Below, one piece after another: positions 36,328 to 42,924 of a stretch of DNA of 64,000 nucleotides; positions within the stretch are counted from its first letter, which is position 1, and each line of letters begins with the position of its first letter. This DNA comes from Acetobacterium sp. KB-1 (GTDB lineage Bacteria; Bacillota; Clostridia; Eubacteriales; Eubacteriaceae), in NCBI RefSeq assembly GCF_003260995.1, contig NZ_CP030040.1:3837708-3901707 (forward strand), written 5' to 3'. The notes beneath the pieces were generated by a model that saw nothing but the letters and a program-made list of their open reading frames with translations, was not told where the DNA came from and did not search any database. The translations under genes were made by a program, and so were the position numbers.

Positions 36328-36578
36328 TCAAAACGCGAAAGGAGATTTATCTAAAAATTTCTAATTTCGTGTCTTGACAAGCGTGTACATTATATAATAT
36401 TGGATAAGTAAAATCCTGATATGAATGATTTTACTTAAATAATTAGTGCTAATAAGAAACCTATTATAAGAATATTTCATGAAATACCGATTTTGATTAT
36501 CTTAATCAAGAAAGTGTTCCAATGAATATTAAGTAATATCGGTGTATGTCGAATGTTGATATTGGCCAACTCCGATGG

Positions 36579-36980
36579 TTATTTCAAATTGAGATCTGTA
36601 TTATTACAAATTTGTCTGTTAATTAATGCTGTGATTATTTGAACCGCGACATTTTCAATGACTCTTAGTGATACTGATGAAAAGTCTGCAGTCACTTCTT
36701 TTGTATCAGCCCATACTCGATCATCTCGAATATTATCAAGAAATTTGTGACCATCCCATGTTAATGAGTGGATATGGATAACAGGAATTAAGTCGCTGAT
36801 ATAATTCATTTTTGTGGCCTCAATGAAATTTGCTTCAGAAAGTTTGACCGCTGTGTAAATTATGTCATGGTTTTCATAAGGTTTAAGAATTACATTCTGT
36901 GCACATAAAGAAGAACCATGCTGGAGGTTATCTTCAATGTATAGTAATAGATCTCGGACACAGTCATGGTTCAGCTTCAT
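36579..36980 (-). CDS. DUF2513-family protein
   Basis: 133 residues. The pattern MKLNHDCVRDLLLYIEDN, then HIHSLTWDGHKFLDNIRDDRVW, is the DUF2513 signature seen in phages and integrated elements, a winged-helix-like small protein of unknown role. Monocistronic, next to the regulator pair. Confidence 0.8.
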   Translation of the reverse strand: MKLNHDCVRDLLLYIEDNLQHGSSLCAQNVILKPYENHDIIYTAVKLSEANFIEATKMNYISDLIPVIHIHSLTWDGHKFLDNIRDDRVWADTKEVTADFSSVSLRVIENVAVQIITALINRQICNNTDLNLK

Positions 36981-37196
36981 TGAAATTCACCTTCACTCGA
37001 TGTAATTGATTTTTTAGTAGACGGTTGTACATATAATAGTTCTGGGAAAACTTGATAGTGCGATGAGAGGGAATAAGTTTGATCCATAAAAGAATACCTT
37101 TCAAATATAAATATGTGTTGATTAAGGAGTATAAATCAAGGGAATTTGCGAATTCTTGAGATTCAAAAATTAGCAACACACTATATCCTCGCTATT

Positions 37197-37628
37197 CTAG
37201 CCAACTTCTTTTTTCGAGAGAGTAGATGGGACAAGGCCGGACTTAAAACCACCGGTTTCATCATTGTGATTTGTTTCTTCACTAGTAATTTGCTTAACGA
37301 TTTCTTCAATACGGCCAATAAGTTTAATCTGTTGTTGTTCATTTACTTTTCTGAACACTTCAAGTAATTCTTCTTCATTTTCAGTAAGCAAACTTTCGGA
37401 CACTGAAAAATATGTAGAATACTCTTTAGGGTCATCAGAAACACACAAAAGATAATCGGTTGTAACTTTAAATATTTTTGCAAGTTCTTTGATCGTTTCA
37501 GCTGTTAAAGGAACTTTCTCAGATTCATATTTCAAAATAGCGGAATTTTTGACTTTGAGAATATAGCCTAATTGTGTTTGGGTCCAACTTTTTTCAGATC
37601 TTAAAAATATAATTCTATTCACAATCAT
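37197..37628 (-). CDS. XRE-family regulator, paralogue A
   Basis: 143 residues. N-terminal helix-turn-helix (WTQTQLGYILKVKNSAILKYESEKV). The last about 55 residues (IKLIGRIEEIVKQITSE to SKKEVG) are almost identical to those of the neighbouring regulator, while the N-terminal DNA-binding halves differ. Tandem duplication followed by divergence, or recombination of the 3' ends, explains this. Both are likely repressors of the element's switch. The ATG has only a weak GAGGA directly before it. Confidence 0.82.
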   Translation of the reverse strand: MIVNRIIFLRSEKSWTQTQLGYILKVKNSAILKYESEKVPLTAETIKELAKIFKVTTDYLLCVSDDPKEYSTYFSVSESLLTENEEELLEVFRKVNEQQQIKLIGRIEEIVKQITSEETNHNDETGGFKSGLVPSTLSKKEVG

Positions 37629-37672
37629 TCCTCTAAACCTTTTAGTGATGTTGTAGGCTTAACTTCGCTATT

Positions 37673-38101
37673 CTATCCAACTTCTTTTTTCGAGAGAGTA
37701 GATGGGGCAGCGCTGGACTTAAAATCACCAGTTTCATTATTGTGATTTGTCTTTTCACTAGTAATTTGCTTAACAATTTCTTCAATACGGCCAATAAGTT
37801 TAATCTGCTGACGATCGTTTACTTTTCTTAGAATCTCAAGGACTTCTATTTCATTTTCAGCAAGTAAATTCGTAGTTTGGAATATTTGCTCCGTGCACAT
37901 TTCAGGATAATCAGTTCGACCAAGCAAATAATCGGTAGACACATTAAAATAATCCGCAAGCTTGACCACAGTTTCAAGGTCAGGAACACTATAACCTGTT
38001 TCGTAATTCGATATGGTTGTTTTTCCCACATCTAAAATTTTTCCGAGTTCAGCTTGGTTAATATTTTTTTGTTGTCGAAGTGTTTTCAATCGCAGATTCA
38101 T
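37673..38101 (-). CDS. XRE-family regulator, paralogue B
   Basis: 142 residues with a classical helix-turn-helix (INQAELGKILDVGKTTISNYETGYSVPDLETVVKLADYF). ATG 38101 follows CAGGAG at good spacing; the longer frame to 38152 has none. It is transcribed away from the next XRE gene, with palindromic operators between them, an arrangement like a phage CI/Cro switch. The C-terminal tail is shared with paralogue A. Confidence 0.85.
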   Translation of the reverse strand: MNLRLKTLRQQKNINQAELGKILDVGKTTISNYETGYSVPDLETVVKLADYFNVSTDYLLGRTDYPEMCTEQIFQTTNLLAENEIEVLEILRKVNDRQQIKLIGRIEEIVKQITSEKTNHNNETGDFKSSAAPSTLSKKEVG

Positions 38102-38146
38102 AAATCCCGGCTCCTGACTACTAGGTTTTTCATAATTATAACACTT

Positions 38147-38163
38147 ATTCAAATAGTTTGAAT
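38147..38163. promoter_or_regulatory. Operator-like palindrome, type 1
   Basis: ATTCAAA-TAG-TTTGAAT, a perfect 17-bp palindrome seven bases from a minus-strand TATAAT (38135-38140), so it covers the minus-35 region of the regulator B gene. Probably its autoregulatory site. Confidence 0.6.
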
Positions 38164-38200
38164 AAAGTTCAAGATAATCAATATATCATTGAGAAATAAG

Positions 38201-38229
38201 TTGACAGTCCAATAAAATTGGACTATAAT
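38201..38229 (+). promoter_or_regulatory. Strong sigma-A promoter of the divergent XRE gene
   Basis: Perfect TTGACA (38201-38206), 17-base spacer, perfect TATAAT (38224-38229). Confidence 0.88.
38207..38223. promoter_or_regulatory. Operator 1, GTCCAA-N5-TTGGAC
   Basis: The palindrome fills exactly the 17-base spacer between the minus-35 and minus-10 boxes, so binding would block RNA polymerase. Confidence 0.75.
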
Positions 38230-38240
38230 TGCAATATGAA

Positions 38241-38257
38241 GTCCAAATATGTTGGAT
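38241..38257. promoter_or_regulatory. Operator 2, GTCCAA-N5-TTGGAT
   Basis: Same half-sites as operator 1, centred 34 bases (about three helix turns) further on, between the minus-10 box and the start codon. Confidence 0.7.
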
Positions 38258-38271
38258 AAAGTGAGGTTGTT

Positions 38272-38508
38272 ATGAAATTAATATACACAGATAGATTAAA
38301 AGAAGAAAGAGAAAAATGCGGATACTCCTATGCTGATATGTCAAAACTACTAGGATATAAAAGCCCGAGTACTTACATGTACATAGAGAAAGGAAGAACT
38401 ACACCGAAGTTAGATGTAATGATTTCGATATCGAGCATATTTTCTAAACCGATCGAATATTTTTTTAACTTCGAAGTCCAAGAAAATTGGATAAACAGAA
38501 GAGATTGA
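38272..38508 (+). CDS. Small XRE-family regulator (Cro-like)
   Basis: 78 residues, essentially only a helix-turn-helix (RLKEEREKCGYSYADMSKLLGYKSPSTYMYIEKGRTTPKLD split over five helices) plus a short tail. Transcribed from the strong promoter with operators 1 and 2 and likely heads the cargo operon that follows. Operator 3 lies in its last codons. Confidence 0.85.
   Translation: MKLIYTDRLKEEREKCGYSYADMSKLLGYKSPSTYMYIEKGRTTPKLDVMISISSIFSKPIEYFFNFEVQENWINRRD
38476..38492. promoter_or_regulatory. Operator 3, GTCCAA-N5-TTGGAT, inside the regulator gene
   Basis: Identical half-sites to operator 2 and the same 5-base spacer, in the final codons of the Cro-like gene, about 235 bases from operator 2. 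Confidence 0.6.
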
Positions 38509-38511
38509 GCG

Positions 38512-38739
38512 GTGGAAGAATTGAAAATTACAAAAATAATCACGAGCTATGATCGAAAAACAGGAATGATCATAGATAGAAAAATTATCGATGACACAGA
38601 AAAAGTAGATCCACGTGTTTTCTTTCTTCCAATATTTGAGACCTTGCATCACCAGGTGTTGGTTGATGCAGTGAAAGCGATGAAGAATGATCTTTATGGA
38701 ATCACGAAAAAGGAGTCGGCTTATGATGAAAGAAGTTAA
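38512..38739 (+). CDS. Small hypothetical protein, 75 residues
   Basis: GTG start three bases after the regulator stop, no clear ribosome site of its own, so coupled translation is likely. Mixed alpha/beta, contains SYDRKTGMIIDRKII. The next protein has a similar opening (KVRVNLNTGKSTVIRERIV), so the two may share a beta-hairpin fold. No known family. Confidence 0.6.
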   Translation: MEELKITKIITSYDRKTGMIIDRKIIDDTEKVDPRVFFLPIFETLHHQVLVDAVKAMKNDLYGITKKESAYDERS

Positions 38740-38914
38740 GGTTAGAGTGAATCTCAATACTGGTAAATCGACTGTTATCCGGGAAAGAATCGTTGCTGAA
38801 GATCTTCATGGAACGGATGCATATTGTGAACATATCATCGAGCTGCTAGAGGAAAACAACCTATTTTCTGCTCCAGTTGATGATTTTTGGCAAACACCAT
38901 TTATTGTAAATTAG
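38723..38914 (+). CDS. Small hypothetical protein, 63 residues
   Basis: ATG 38723 after AAGGAGTCGGCTT, overlapping the end of the previous gene. Opens with a strand-turn-strand pattern like its neighbour, then an acidic helix. Unknown function; such genes are common cargo of conjugative elements. Confidence 0.6.
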   Translation: MMKEVKVRVNLNTGKSTVIRERIVAEDLHGTDAYCEHIIELLEENNLFSAPVDDFWQTPFIVN

Positions 38915-38929
38915 TTTAGGAGGCACACA

Positions 38930-39316
38930 ATGGATCAGGGTTTTGCGTTATACGTACAAGAACAAAATAAAGATGTGGAAACTGACCAAGTTCGAAAAGA
39001 TTTTAGGATTTCTTTAACTGATAAACAGTATGCAAATTTAAAACTAAAAGCATATCAGGCCGGTTTTAAAAATTCAGGAGATTTTATTCAGTCTTTTATA
39101 GGTGACCTGACAGGCTGGTCTTCCAGTGGCAGCGATGAACGTGATCTGGCATATCAATGGTATCAACGGGCACATGGAATGAGTGAATTCTATTACTATT
39201 TCCATTATTTTCTTTTCAATTACGACTATGATTTAGTGATGATGTCTGAACTGCTGGAAGATGATGAGTATTTTAGCGAAGTTTATAATGAGTACATTAT
39301 GGAAGCCGATGGTTAA
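38930..39316 (+). CDS. Hypothetical protein with MobC/RHH-like N-terminal region
   Basis: 128 residues. The segment RISLTDKQYANLKLKAYQAGFKNSGDFIQSFI looks like the helix pair of relaxosome accessory (MobC-like) or ribbon-helix-helix proteins; the second half is rich in Tyr, Phe and acidic residues. AGGAGG ribosome site. Its function is unknown. Last solid gene before a long gene-free stretch. Confidence 0.65.
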   Translation: MDQGFALYVQEQNKDVETDQVRKDFRISLTDKQYANLKLKAYQAGFKNSGDFIQSFIGDLTGWSSSGSDERDLAYQWYQRAHGMSEFYYYFHYFLFNYDYDLVMMSELLEDDEYFSEVYNEYIMEADG

Positions 39317-39469
39317 GATGTTCAAAGCAAAGAAGATTGCATTCAGTTACTAAAAGAAATTGTTGAAGCAGGTATTGAATTATAAAGCATGGTTATGTAA
39401 TGAAATTGCGTTATTATCGAATCAGTTAATATAATAATCACTATTTTGAAAAAAATTAGAGGTGAAAGT

Positions 39470-39559
39470 ATGATAAACAGCGAACAAAAAAAATTAAAAG
39501 AGCAGTTAGACATCTGCGATGAATCATTGAAAAAACTAAAGAAAGAAAACAATCCATAA
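39470..39559 (+). CDS. Short ORF, 29 residues
   Basis: ATG preceded by AGAGGTGAAAGT. The peptide is lysine/leucine-rich and helical (MINSEQKKLKEQLDICDESL...). Possibly a small coiled-coil peptide; it may not be expressed. Confidence 0.4.
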   Translation: MINSEQKKLKEQLDICDESLKKLKKENNP

Positions 39560-39565
39560 TCGCCT

Positions 39566-39691
39566 ATGACAAAAGCAGAAGAAAATAGAATATATGGAGT
39601 AATCCTTGGAATGATTTCTATATCTTTAGGTATGCAAATCATTGATATTGAGGAATCAGAGGAATTAAGTGTGAAATATGGCTTGATATAA
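39566..39691 (+). CDS. Short ORF, 41 residues
   Basis: Begins seven bases after the previous stop, MTKAEENRIYGVILGMISIS..., an amphipathic peptide. No ribosome site except within the previous ORF. The pair could be a tiny operon; unknown function. Confidence 0.4.
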   Translation: MTKAEENRIYGVILGMISISLGMQIIDIEESEELSVKYGLI

Positions 39692-39754
39692 GACCTTTTC
39701 GAACAAATCAAATGCATTTACATAAACCGACTCCATGCTGCGCATCTTTTTTAT

Positions 39755-39804
39755 GGAAAAGAATATCGGTATTCATCTGGGTTCGAGTCCCAGCTTTTCC
39801 ACCA
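39755..39804 (+). ncRNA. tRNA-like minihelix lacking D and anticodon arms
   Basis: GGAAAAG pairs with CTTTTCC (7 bp, acceptor), followed by discriminator A and encoded CCA. CTGGG-TTCGAGT-CCCAG is a perfect T arm with consensus loop. Between acceptor and T arm are only 15 bases, in which GAATA-TCGG-TATTC can form a hairpin like the long variable arm of tRNA-Leu/Ser. Either a tRNA remnant or a deliberate tRNA mimic. Confidence 0.6.
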
Positions 39805-40125
39805 GTACGATAGTTAAAAACTATCAGGCGATCATTGACAAAGATATAGAATGAATTGCGACTTCGTTCTATATTATATCACGTATCATGGAGATCCAAA
39901 GATCCCTTCGGTCGATGAGGCTAAGCGCCGAAACGGAATAGATTCATCTGTTTTGCTAAAATATTCTCGTGGTAGAGAATAAGCGCAATGACACGGGGAG
40001 ATTTGGCTATGCAGCGCTTAATGGTGCCGGCTTATGTAGCGGGATTCAGTTCTGTCCATCCCTAACCAGGAGAACTCTATGGTATGCCCTCGATTGGGGA
40101 AGCGATGTCAAATGCAATCAAATAA

Positions 40126-40160
40126 AAAAATCCCGGACAGGGTTTAATAATCCTGTCCGG
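40126..40160 (-). terminator. Terminator on the minus strand before repA
   Basis: CCGGACAGG and CCTGTCCGG form a 9-bp stem; on the minus strand it is followed by GGGATTTTTTT. A leftward transcript from the repA leader would end here, as expected for an antisense regulator of replication. Confidence 0.7.
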
Positions 40161-40224
40161 TAATTATACCCGATTTCAACTGAAATAAACAACGAATTTA
40201 TTCTTAGACTGCTATTTTTCACTA

Positions 40225-40248
40225 AATCTTTGACATATGTTAAAGATT
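40225..40248. promoter_or_regulatory. 24-bp palindrome upstream of the replication genes
   Basis: AATCTTT and AAAGATT arms around a central ACATATGT, one mismatched pair. It contains TTGACA (40230-40235), so it could be an operator or Rep-binding site over the repA promoter. Confidence 0.5.
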
Positions 40249-40338
40249 GTCGTTAAACCCTATGGAAATGAATAATCAATTTGCCTTTTTCTAAGGGTGC
40301 ATTGATTTTTTATTTTATCAAAGAGAAAGGGGAAAACG

Positions 40339-40620
40339 ATGCAATATCTAACTGAGTATGATTTAAACGCTATTGATAATAATACGTTTAGGGTGCCACG
40401 TTTTCTATTCAGCGGTTCTTACCAGAAGATCAGCGCTGATAGTAAACTATTGTTTGCGCTGATGATGGAAGGCCACTCAATGGTCTTAGAAGAGCTGAGT
40501 AATGAATCGGGATATTCGCTAACGCTAATTAAAAAGTGCTTGAATGAATTAGCAAAAGCGGGGTTAATCCAAGTTCATGATTCTTTGATACTGATAACGC
40601 AAATGCGGAGGATTCTATGA
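40339..40620 (+). CDS. Short RepA_N-like protein
   Basis: 93 residues. FRVPRFLFSGSYQKISADSKLLFALMMEG parallels the opening of RepA encoded next (FIRVPKELMTNPVYKTLSAESKLLYGVLLD), and a winged-helix segment follows (LSNESGYSLTLIKKCLNELAKAGLIQV). It looks like a shortened, duplicated RepA N-terminal domain; it could regulate repA or compete at the origin. AAAGGGG before ATG; its stop overlaps the repA start (ATGA). Confidence 0.7.
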   Translation: MQYLTEYDLNAIDNNTFRVPRFLFSGSYQKISADSKLLFALMMEGHSMVLEELSNESGYSLTLIKKCLNELAKAGLIQVHDSLILITQMRRIL

Positions 40621-41549
40621 ATTATTTTACGATGTATGATGCAGACCAGTTTGCATTCATTAGAGTACCTAAAGAATTAATGACTAATCCGGTGTATAAA
40701 ACTCTGTCTGCAGAAAGCAAGCTGCTTTATGGGGTACTGTTAGACCGGGTAAGTTTATCCAGAAAGAATAACTGGGTTGACGAATTGGGGCGGGTATTCA
40801 TTATCTACACCCGTAAAGAAATAATGGAAATTATGGGTGCTGCGGATAAGAAAATCACCAGACTCTTCAATGAATTGAAAGAAAAAAGTCTCGTTGAGGA
40901 AAAAAGACAGGGACTACAAAAACCAAATTTGATTTATGTTGGTAAGTTTCTTGAGAATATGATAGTAAATAGTAGAGCTCCCACAGAGATGGAAGAAATG
41001 CATTATAATTGCTATTTGTTGCAGAACCGTCAAAACAACGATTCTGGATACGTCAAAATGACGATTCCGGAACCGTCAAAACAACGACTAAATAATACTA
41101 ATATAAATAATACTGATATTAGTAATACTGAGATTCTATTCAGTCAGTCAAACAATGTCTCGGCTAAAAATGAGTTAAGCATGAAAGATGGATTGACGGA
41201 ATTTGAAAAGATTGATTTCTACTTTGAAACGAAAGTGTTTTCGGAGAATAGAGAATCACAAGTCAATGATCAAATTATCGATGATATTAAAATGAATTTG
41301 TTGGACATGTATTTTGCGCCTGCAACAGTGGTCAATGGTGACAGTAAATGCCAGGAGTTAGTGAGAGCAGCACTAATGCGTCTGGAGCCAATTCATATTG
41401 ACAATATTATTCATAAATTTAAAAATATCACGGATCGAATTGTCAATTCAAAAGCATACATTCAAACCATGCTTTACAATGAATCACTCGAAACGAACCT
41501 GTTTATGGTTAACCAAGTGGCCATTGATATTGCTGACTGGAAGGATTAG
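40617..41549 (+). CDS. repA: RepA_N-family replication initiator
   Basis: 310 residues: N-terminal RepA_N winged-helix domain (residues 1-120, FIRVPKELM...YTRKEIMEIMGAADKKITRLFNELKEKSL), a variable polar linker, and a C-terminal DUF6017-like domain from about 190. RepA_N proteins start theta replication of low-copy Gram-positive plasmids and often bind iterons within their own gene. Here it suggests the element can replicate after excision. Translationally coupled to the short upstream gene by ATGA. Confidence 0.92.
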   Translation: MNYFTMYDADQFAFIRVPKELMTNPVYKTLSAESKLLYGVLLDRVSLSRKNNWVDELGRVFIIYTRKEIMEIMGAADKKITRLFNELKEKSLVEEKRQGLQKPNLIYVGKFLENMIVNSRAPTEMEEMHYNCYLLQNRQNNDSGYVKMTIPEPSKQRLNNTNINNTDISNTEILFSQSNNVSAKNELSMKDGLTEFEKIDFYFETKVFSENRESQVNDQIIDDIKMNLLDMYFAPATVVNGDSKCQELVRAALMRLEPIHIDNIIHKFKNITDRIVNSKAYIQTMLYNESLETNLFMVNQVAIDIADWKD

Positions 41550-41557
41550 TAGAACCT

Positions 41558-41614
41558 ATGAAGATGACGCATATGGAGGAGCTGATCAAGATGGGAGGAG
41601 CGGCTTTTGACTAG
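41558..41614 (+). CDS. Possible 18-residue peptide
   Basis: ATG nine bases after the repA stop, MKMTHMEELIKMGGAAFD. Short and without a clear ribosome site; listed because a short reading frame in this position behind repA is plausible. Confidence 0.25.
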   Translation: MKMTHMEELIKMGGAAFD

Positions 41615-41708
41615 TGGTAATGAAAACTTAAAGCGGTCAACGCGAAAGAATGTTATAATATAATTTCTATCGTTGAGAGTTAGTATTAATATCAAAATGA
41701 GGTGGAGA

Positions 41709-42794
41709 ATGAAGCCAATAAACGGTTATTTAATGAGTCGAGATAAAAAAATTGCCCAAATCGTCAATGACGACCTTGTTCCCATTGAATCAGGTCTTCT
41801 GCCTTTATATTTACAGCGAAATGGCGGCTTAGTAGAGTGGCTGGAAAGCCGGGCCATCGATCGGCACCGGACTAATTCACGATTGTTAAAACGGGTTTTG
41901 AGATTGACCAGTGCTGATGACGCGGAAGTTTCCATGCGAGTCAATGGATCAACGATCACTGATACTTACTGGATCAAATTGGATGAAGAAACAGGCTTAG
42001 ATTATAATCAGGTTCGCTTTAGTCAGAATTATTTTGATAATTTAGCATTGTTGGGAGATCCGGACAGCTTTAATCAGGTGAACCGGCCTGAAATCATAAA
42101 TAGTCGTACACCGGAACTGACAAATATCGGTTCTTTTGAAAAGTGCTGGCGTCTGGAAAATGGTCAATGGTGGTTATATAAGCTGGGTAATCAACTGGAA
42201 GTGTTTTCTGAATTGTTTATTCATGAATTAGGAAACTTAATGGGATTTAGTATGGCATACTGTGAAGCCTGGGACAAAGGAATTAAGAGCCGGGATTTCA
42301 CAAATGGGGCAAAGTTGAACTATGAACCGGCAAGAAGTCTTGTTGGCGACGAGGTCGACTATGCGTTTAACTTCAATCGAATTCAGGAACTGAATGCGGC
42401 TATGGCCAGAGAATACCTGGATATTCTGTTTTTAGATACAATTTGTTTTAATATGGATCGTCATACTGAAAATTATGGATTTCTAAGAGATCCTGAAACT
42501 GGAGTATTCTTAAGTATGGCTCCAAATTTTGATAATAATATTGCACTAATCAGTAAAGGTTATCCATCAGATATTGAAAGAAAGAAAGATCTGTTTATTC
42601 ACGATTTTCTTGAATTGTTCGATGAAATAACAGAGAGCTATCATATTCCGGTTCTCAATGAAGATCTGATTCGCCTGGCAATGCTTAATACAAATATAGA
42701 GGTGGATGCAGACTATATCGTGAAATTTATACTAAACGGCTATAACCAGTTGACCGATCGTTTTCGTCAGAGAGTAATAATAACAATTGGCTAG
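41709..42794 (+). CDS. HipA-like kinase domain protein
   Basis: 361 residues. The C-terminal half carries the HipA-type catalytic loop in FNMDRHTENYGFLRD (near residue 247) and metal-binding APNFDNNIAL near 275, both found in HipA and in related stand-alone kinases of mobile elements. The N-terminal half (residues 1-110) replaces the usual HipA N-terminal domain, and no HipB antitoxin gene is adjacent. Starts with ATG 41709 after AGGTGGAGA, ahead of a longer weak frame. Located between replication and partition genes, so a maintenance function is likely. Confidence 0.75.
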   Translation: MKPINGYLMSRDKKIAQIVNDDLVPIESGLLPLYLQRNGGLVEWLESRAIDRHRTNSRLLKRVLRLTSADDAEVSMRVNGSTITDTYWIKLDEETGLDYNQVRFSQNYFDNLALLGDPDSFNQVNRPEIINSRTPELTNIGSFEKCWRLENGQWWLYKLGNQLEVFSELFIHELGNLMGFSMAYCEAWDKGIKSRDFTNGAKLNYEPARSLVGDEVDYAFNFNRIQELNAAMAREYLDILFLDTICFNMDRHTENYGFLRDPETGVFLSMAPNFDNNIALISKGYPSDIERKKDLFIHDFLELFDEITESYHIPVLNEDLIRLAMLNTNIEVDADYIVKFILNGYNQLTDRFRQRVIITIG

Positions 42795-42852
42795 AATACG
42801 AAACTGAGACTTTTACTCAAAGTGTTTTACATAAAATTAATAACGAACTTTT

Positions 42853-42865
42853 TCCACCCGGTGGA
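42853..42865. promoter_or_regulatory. Palindrome TCCACCCGGTGGA upstream of parA
   Basis: Shares the core CACCCGGTG with the six array copies at 48221-48464. Sixty bases before parA, it is a likely autoregulatory ParB/ParA operator. Confidence 0.6.
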
Positions 42866-42876
42866 CGAAGTAAATA

Positions 42877-42902
42877 GAGATTCGAAAGGGTCTCTTTTTT
42901 TT
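42877..42902 (+). terminator. Terminator/attenuator before parA
   Basis: GAGATTC-GAAA-GGGTCTC (7 bp with two wobbles, GNRA loop) then T8. It ends 23 bases before the parA start, so it may reduce read-through from upstream. Confidence 0.65.
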
Positions 42903-42924
42903 ACAAAATTTTGGAGGATATTAA

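Larger units (their letters stand above)
35123..36389 (+). mobile_element. IS3-family insertion sequence, apparently complete
   Basis: About 1.27 kb. Imperfect terminal inverted repeats (left TGTCCACAAATAGTTGGACA, right complement TGTACACGCTTGTCAAGACA), two overlapping transposase frames with a slippery A9 run. I could not find a clear target duplication. It lies between the defence genes and the regulatory region. Confidence 0.85.
39692..40338. other. Gene-free stretch rich in RNA-like hairpins
   Basis: About 650 bases without a convincing gene. It holds the tRNA-like minihelix (39755-39804), then stems GATAGTT/AACTATC (39808-39825), ATATAGAA/TTCTATAT (about 39844-39874), TATTCTC/GAGAATA (39962-39981), AAGCGC/GCGCTT (39981-40019) and AGTTCT/AGAACT, and ends in a strong stem at 40132-40160. 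The density of stems and base composition richer in G/C than the neighbours suggest a structured noncoding RNA. A 65-codon open frame from 39969 has no ribosome site. Confidence 0.55.

Noticed and set aside
35123..36389. Target-site duplication of the first IS3-family element
   Set aside because: The flanking bases are all A/T-rich and no unambiguous direct repeat could be fixed.
39921..39955. String GATGAGGCTAAGCGCCGAAAC, resembling the stem-II part of a hammerhead ribozyme (first 20 bases noted)
   Set aside because: The bases before it read TC instead of the required CT of CTGATGA, and I find no matching stems I and III with a cleavage triplet.
39969..40163. Protein-coding frame of 64 codons
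   Set aside because: No ribosome site, odd composition, ends in the terminator stem, lies among RNA-like hairpins.
41709..42794. Complete hipBA toxin-antitoxin pair
   Set aside because: No small HTH antitoxin gene precedes or follows the kinase-like gene.
42785..42924. Riboswitch before parA
   Set aside because: Only a short terminator hairpin and the CACCCGGTG palindrome are present; no conserved aptamer.
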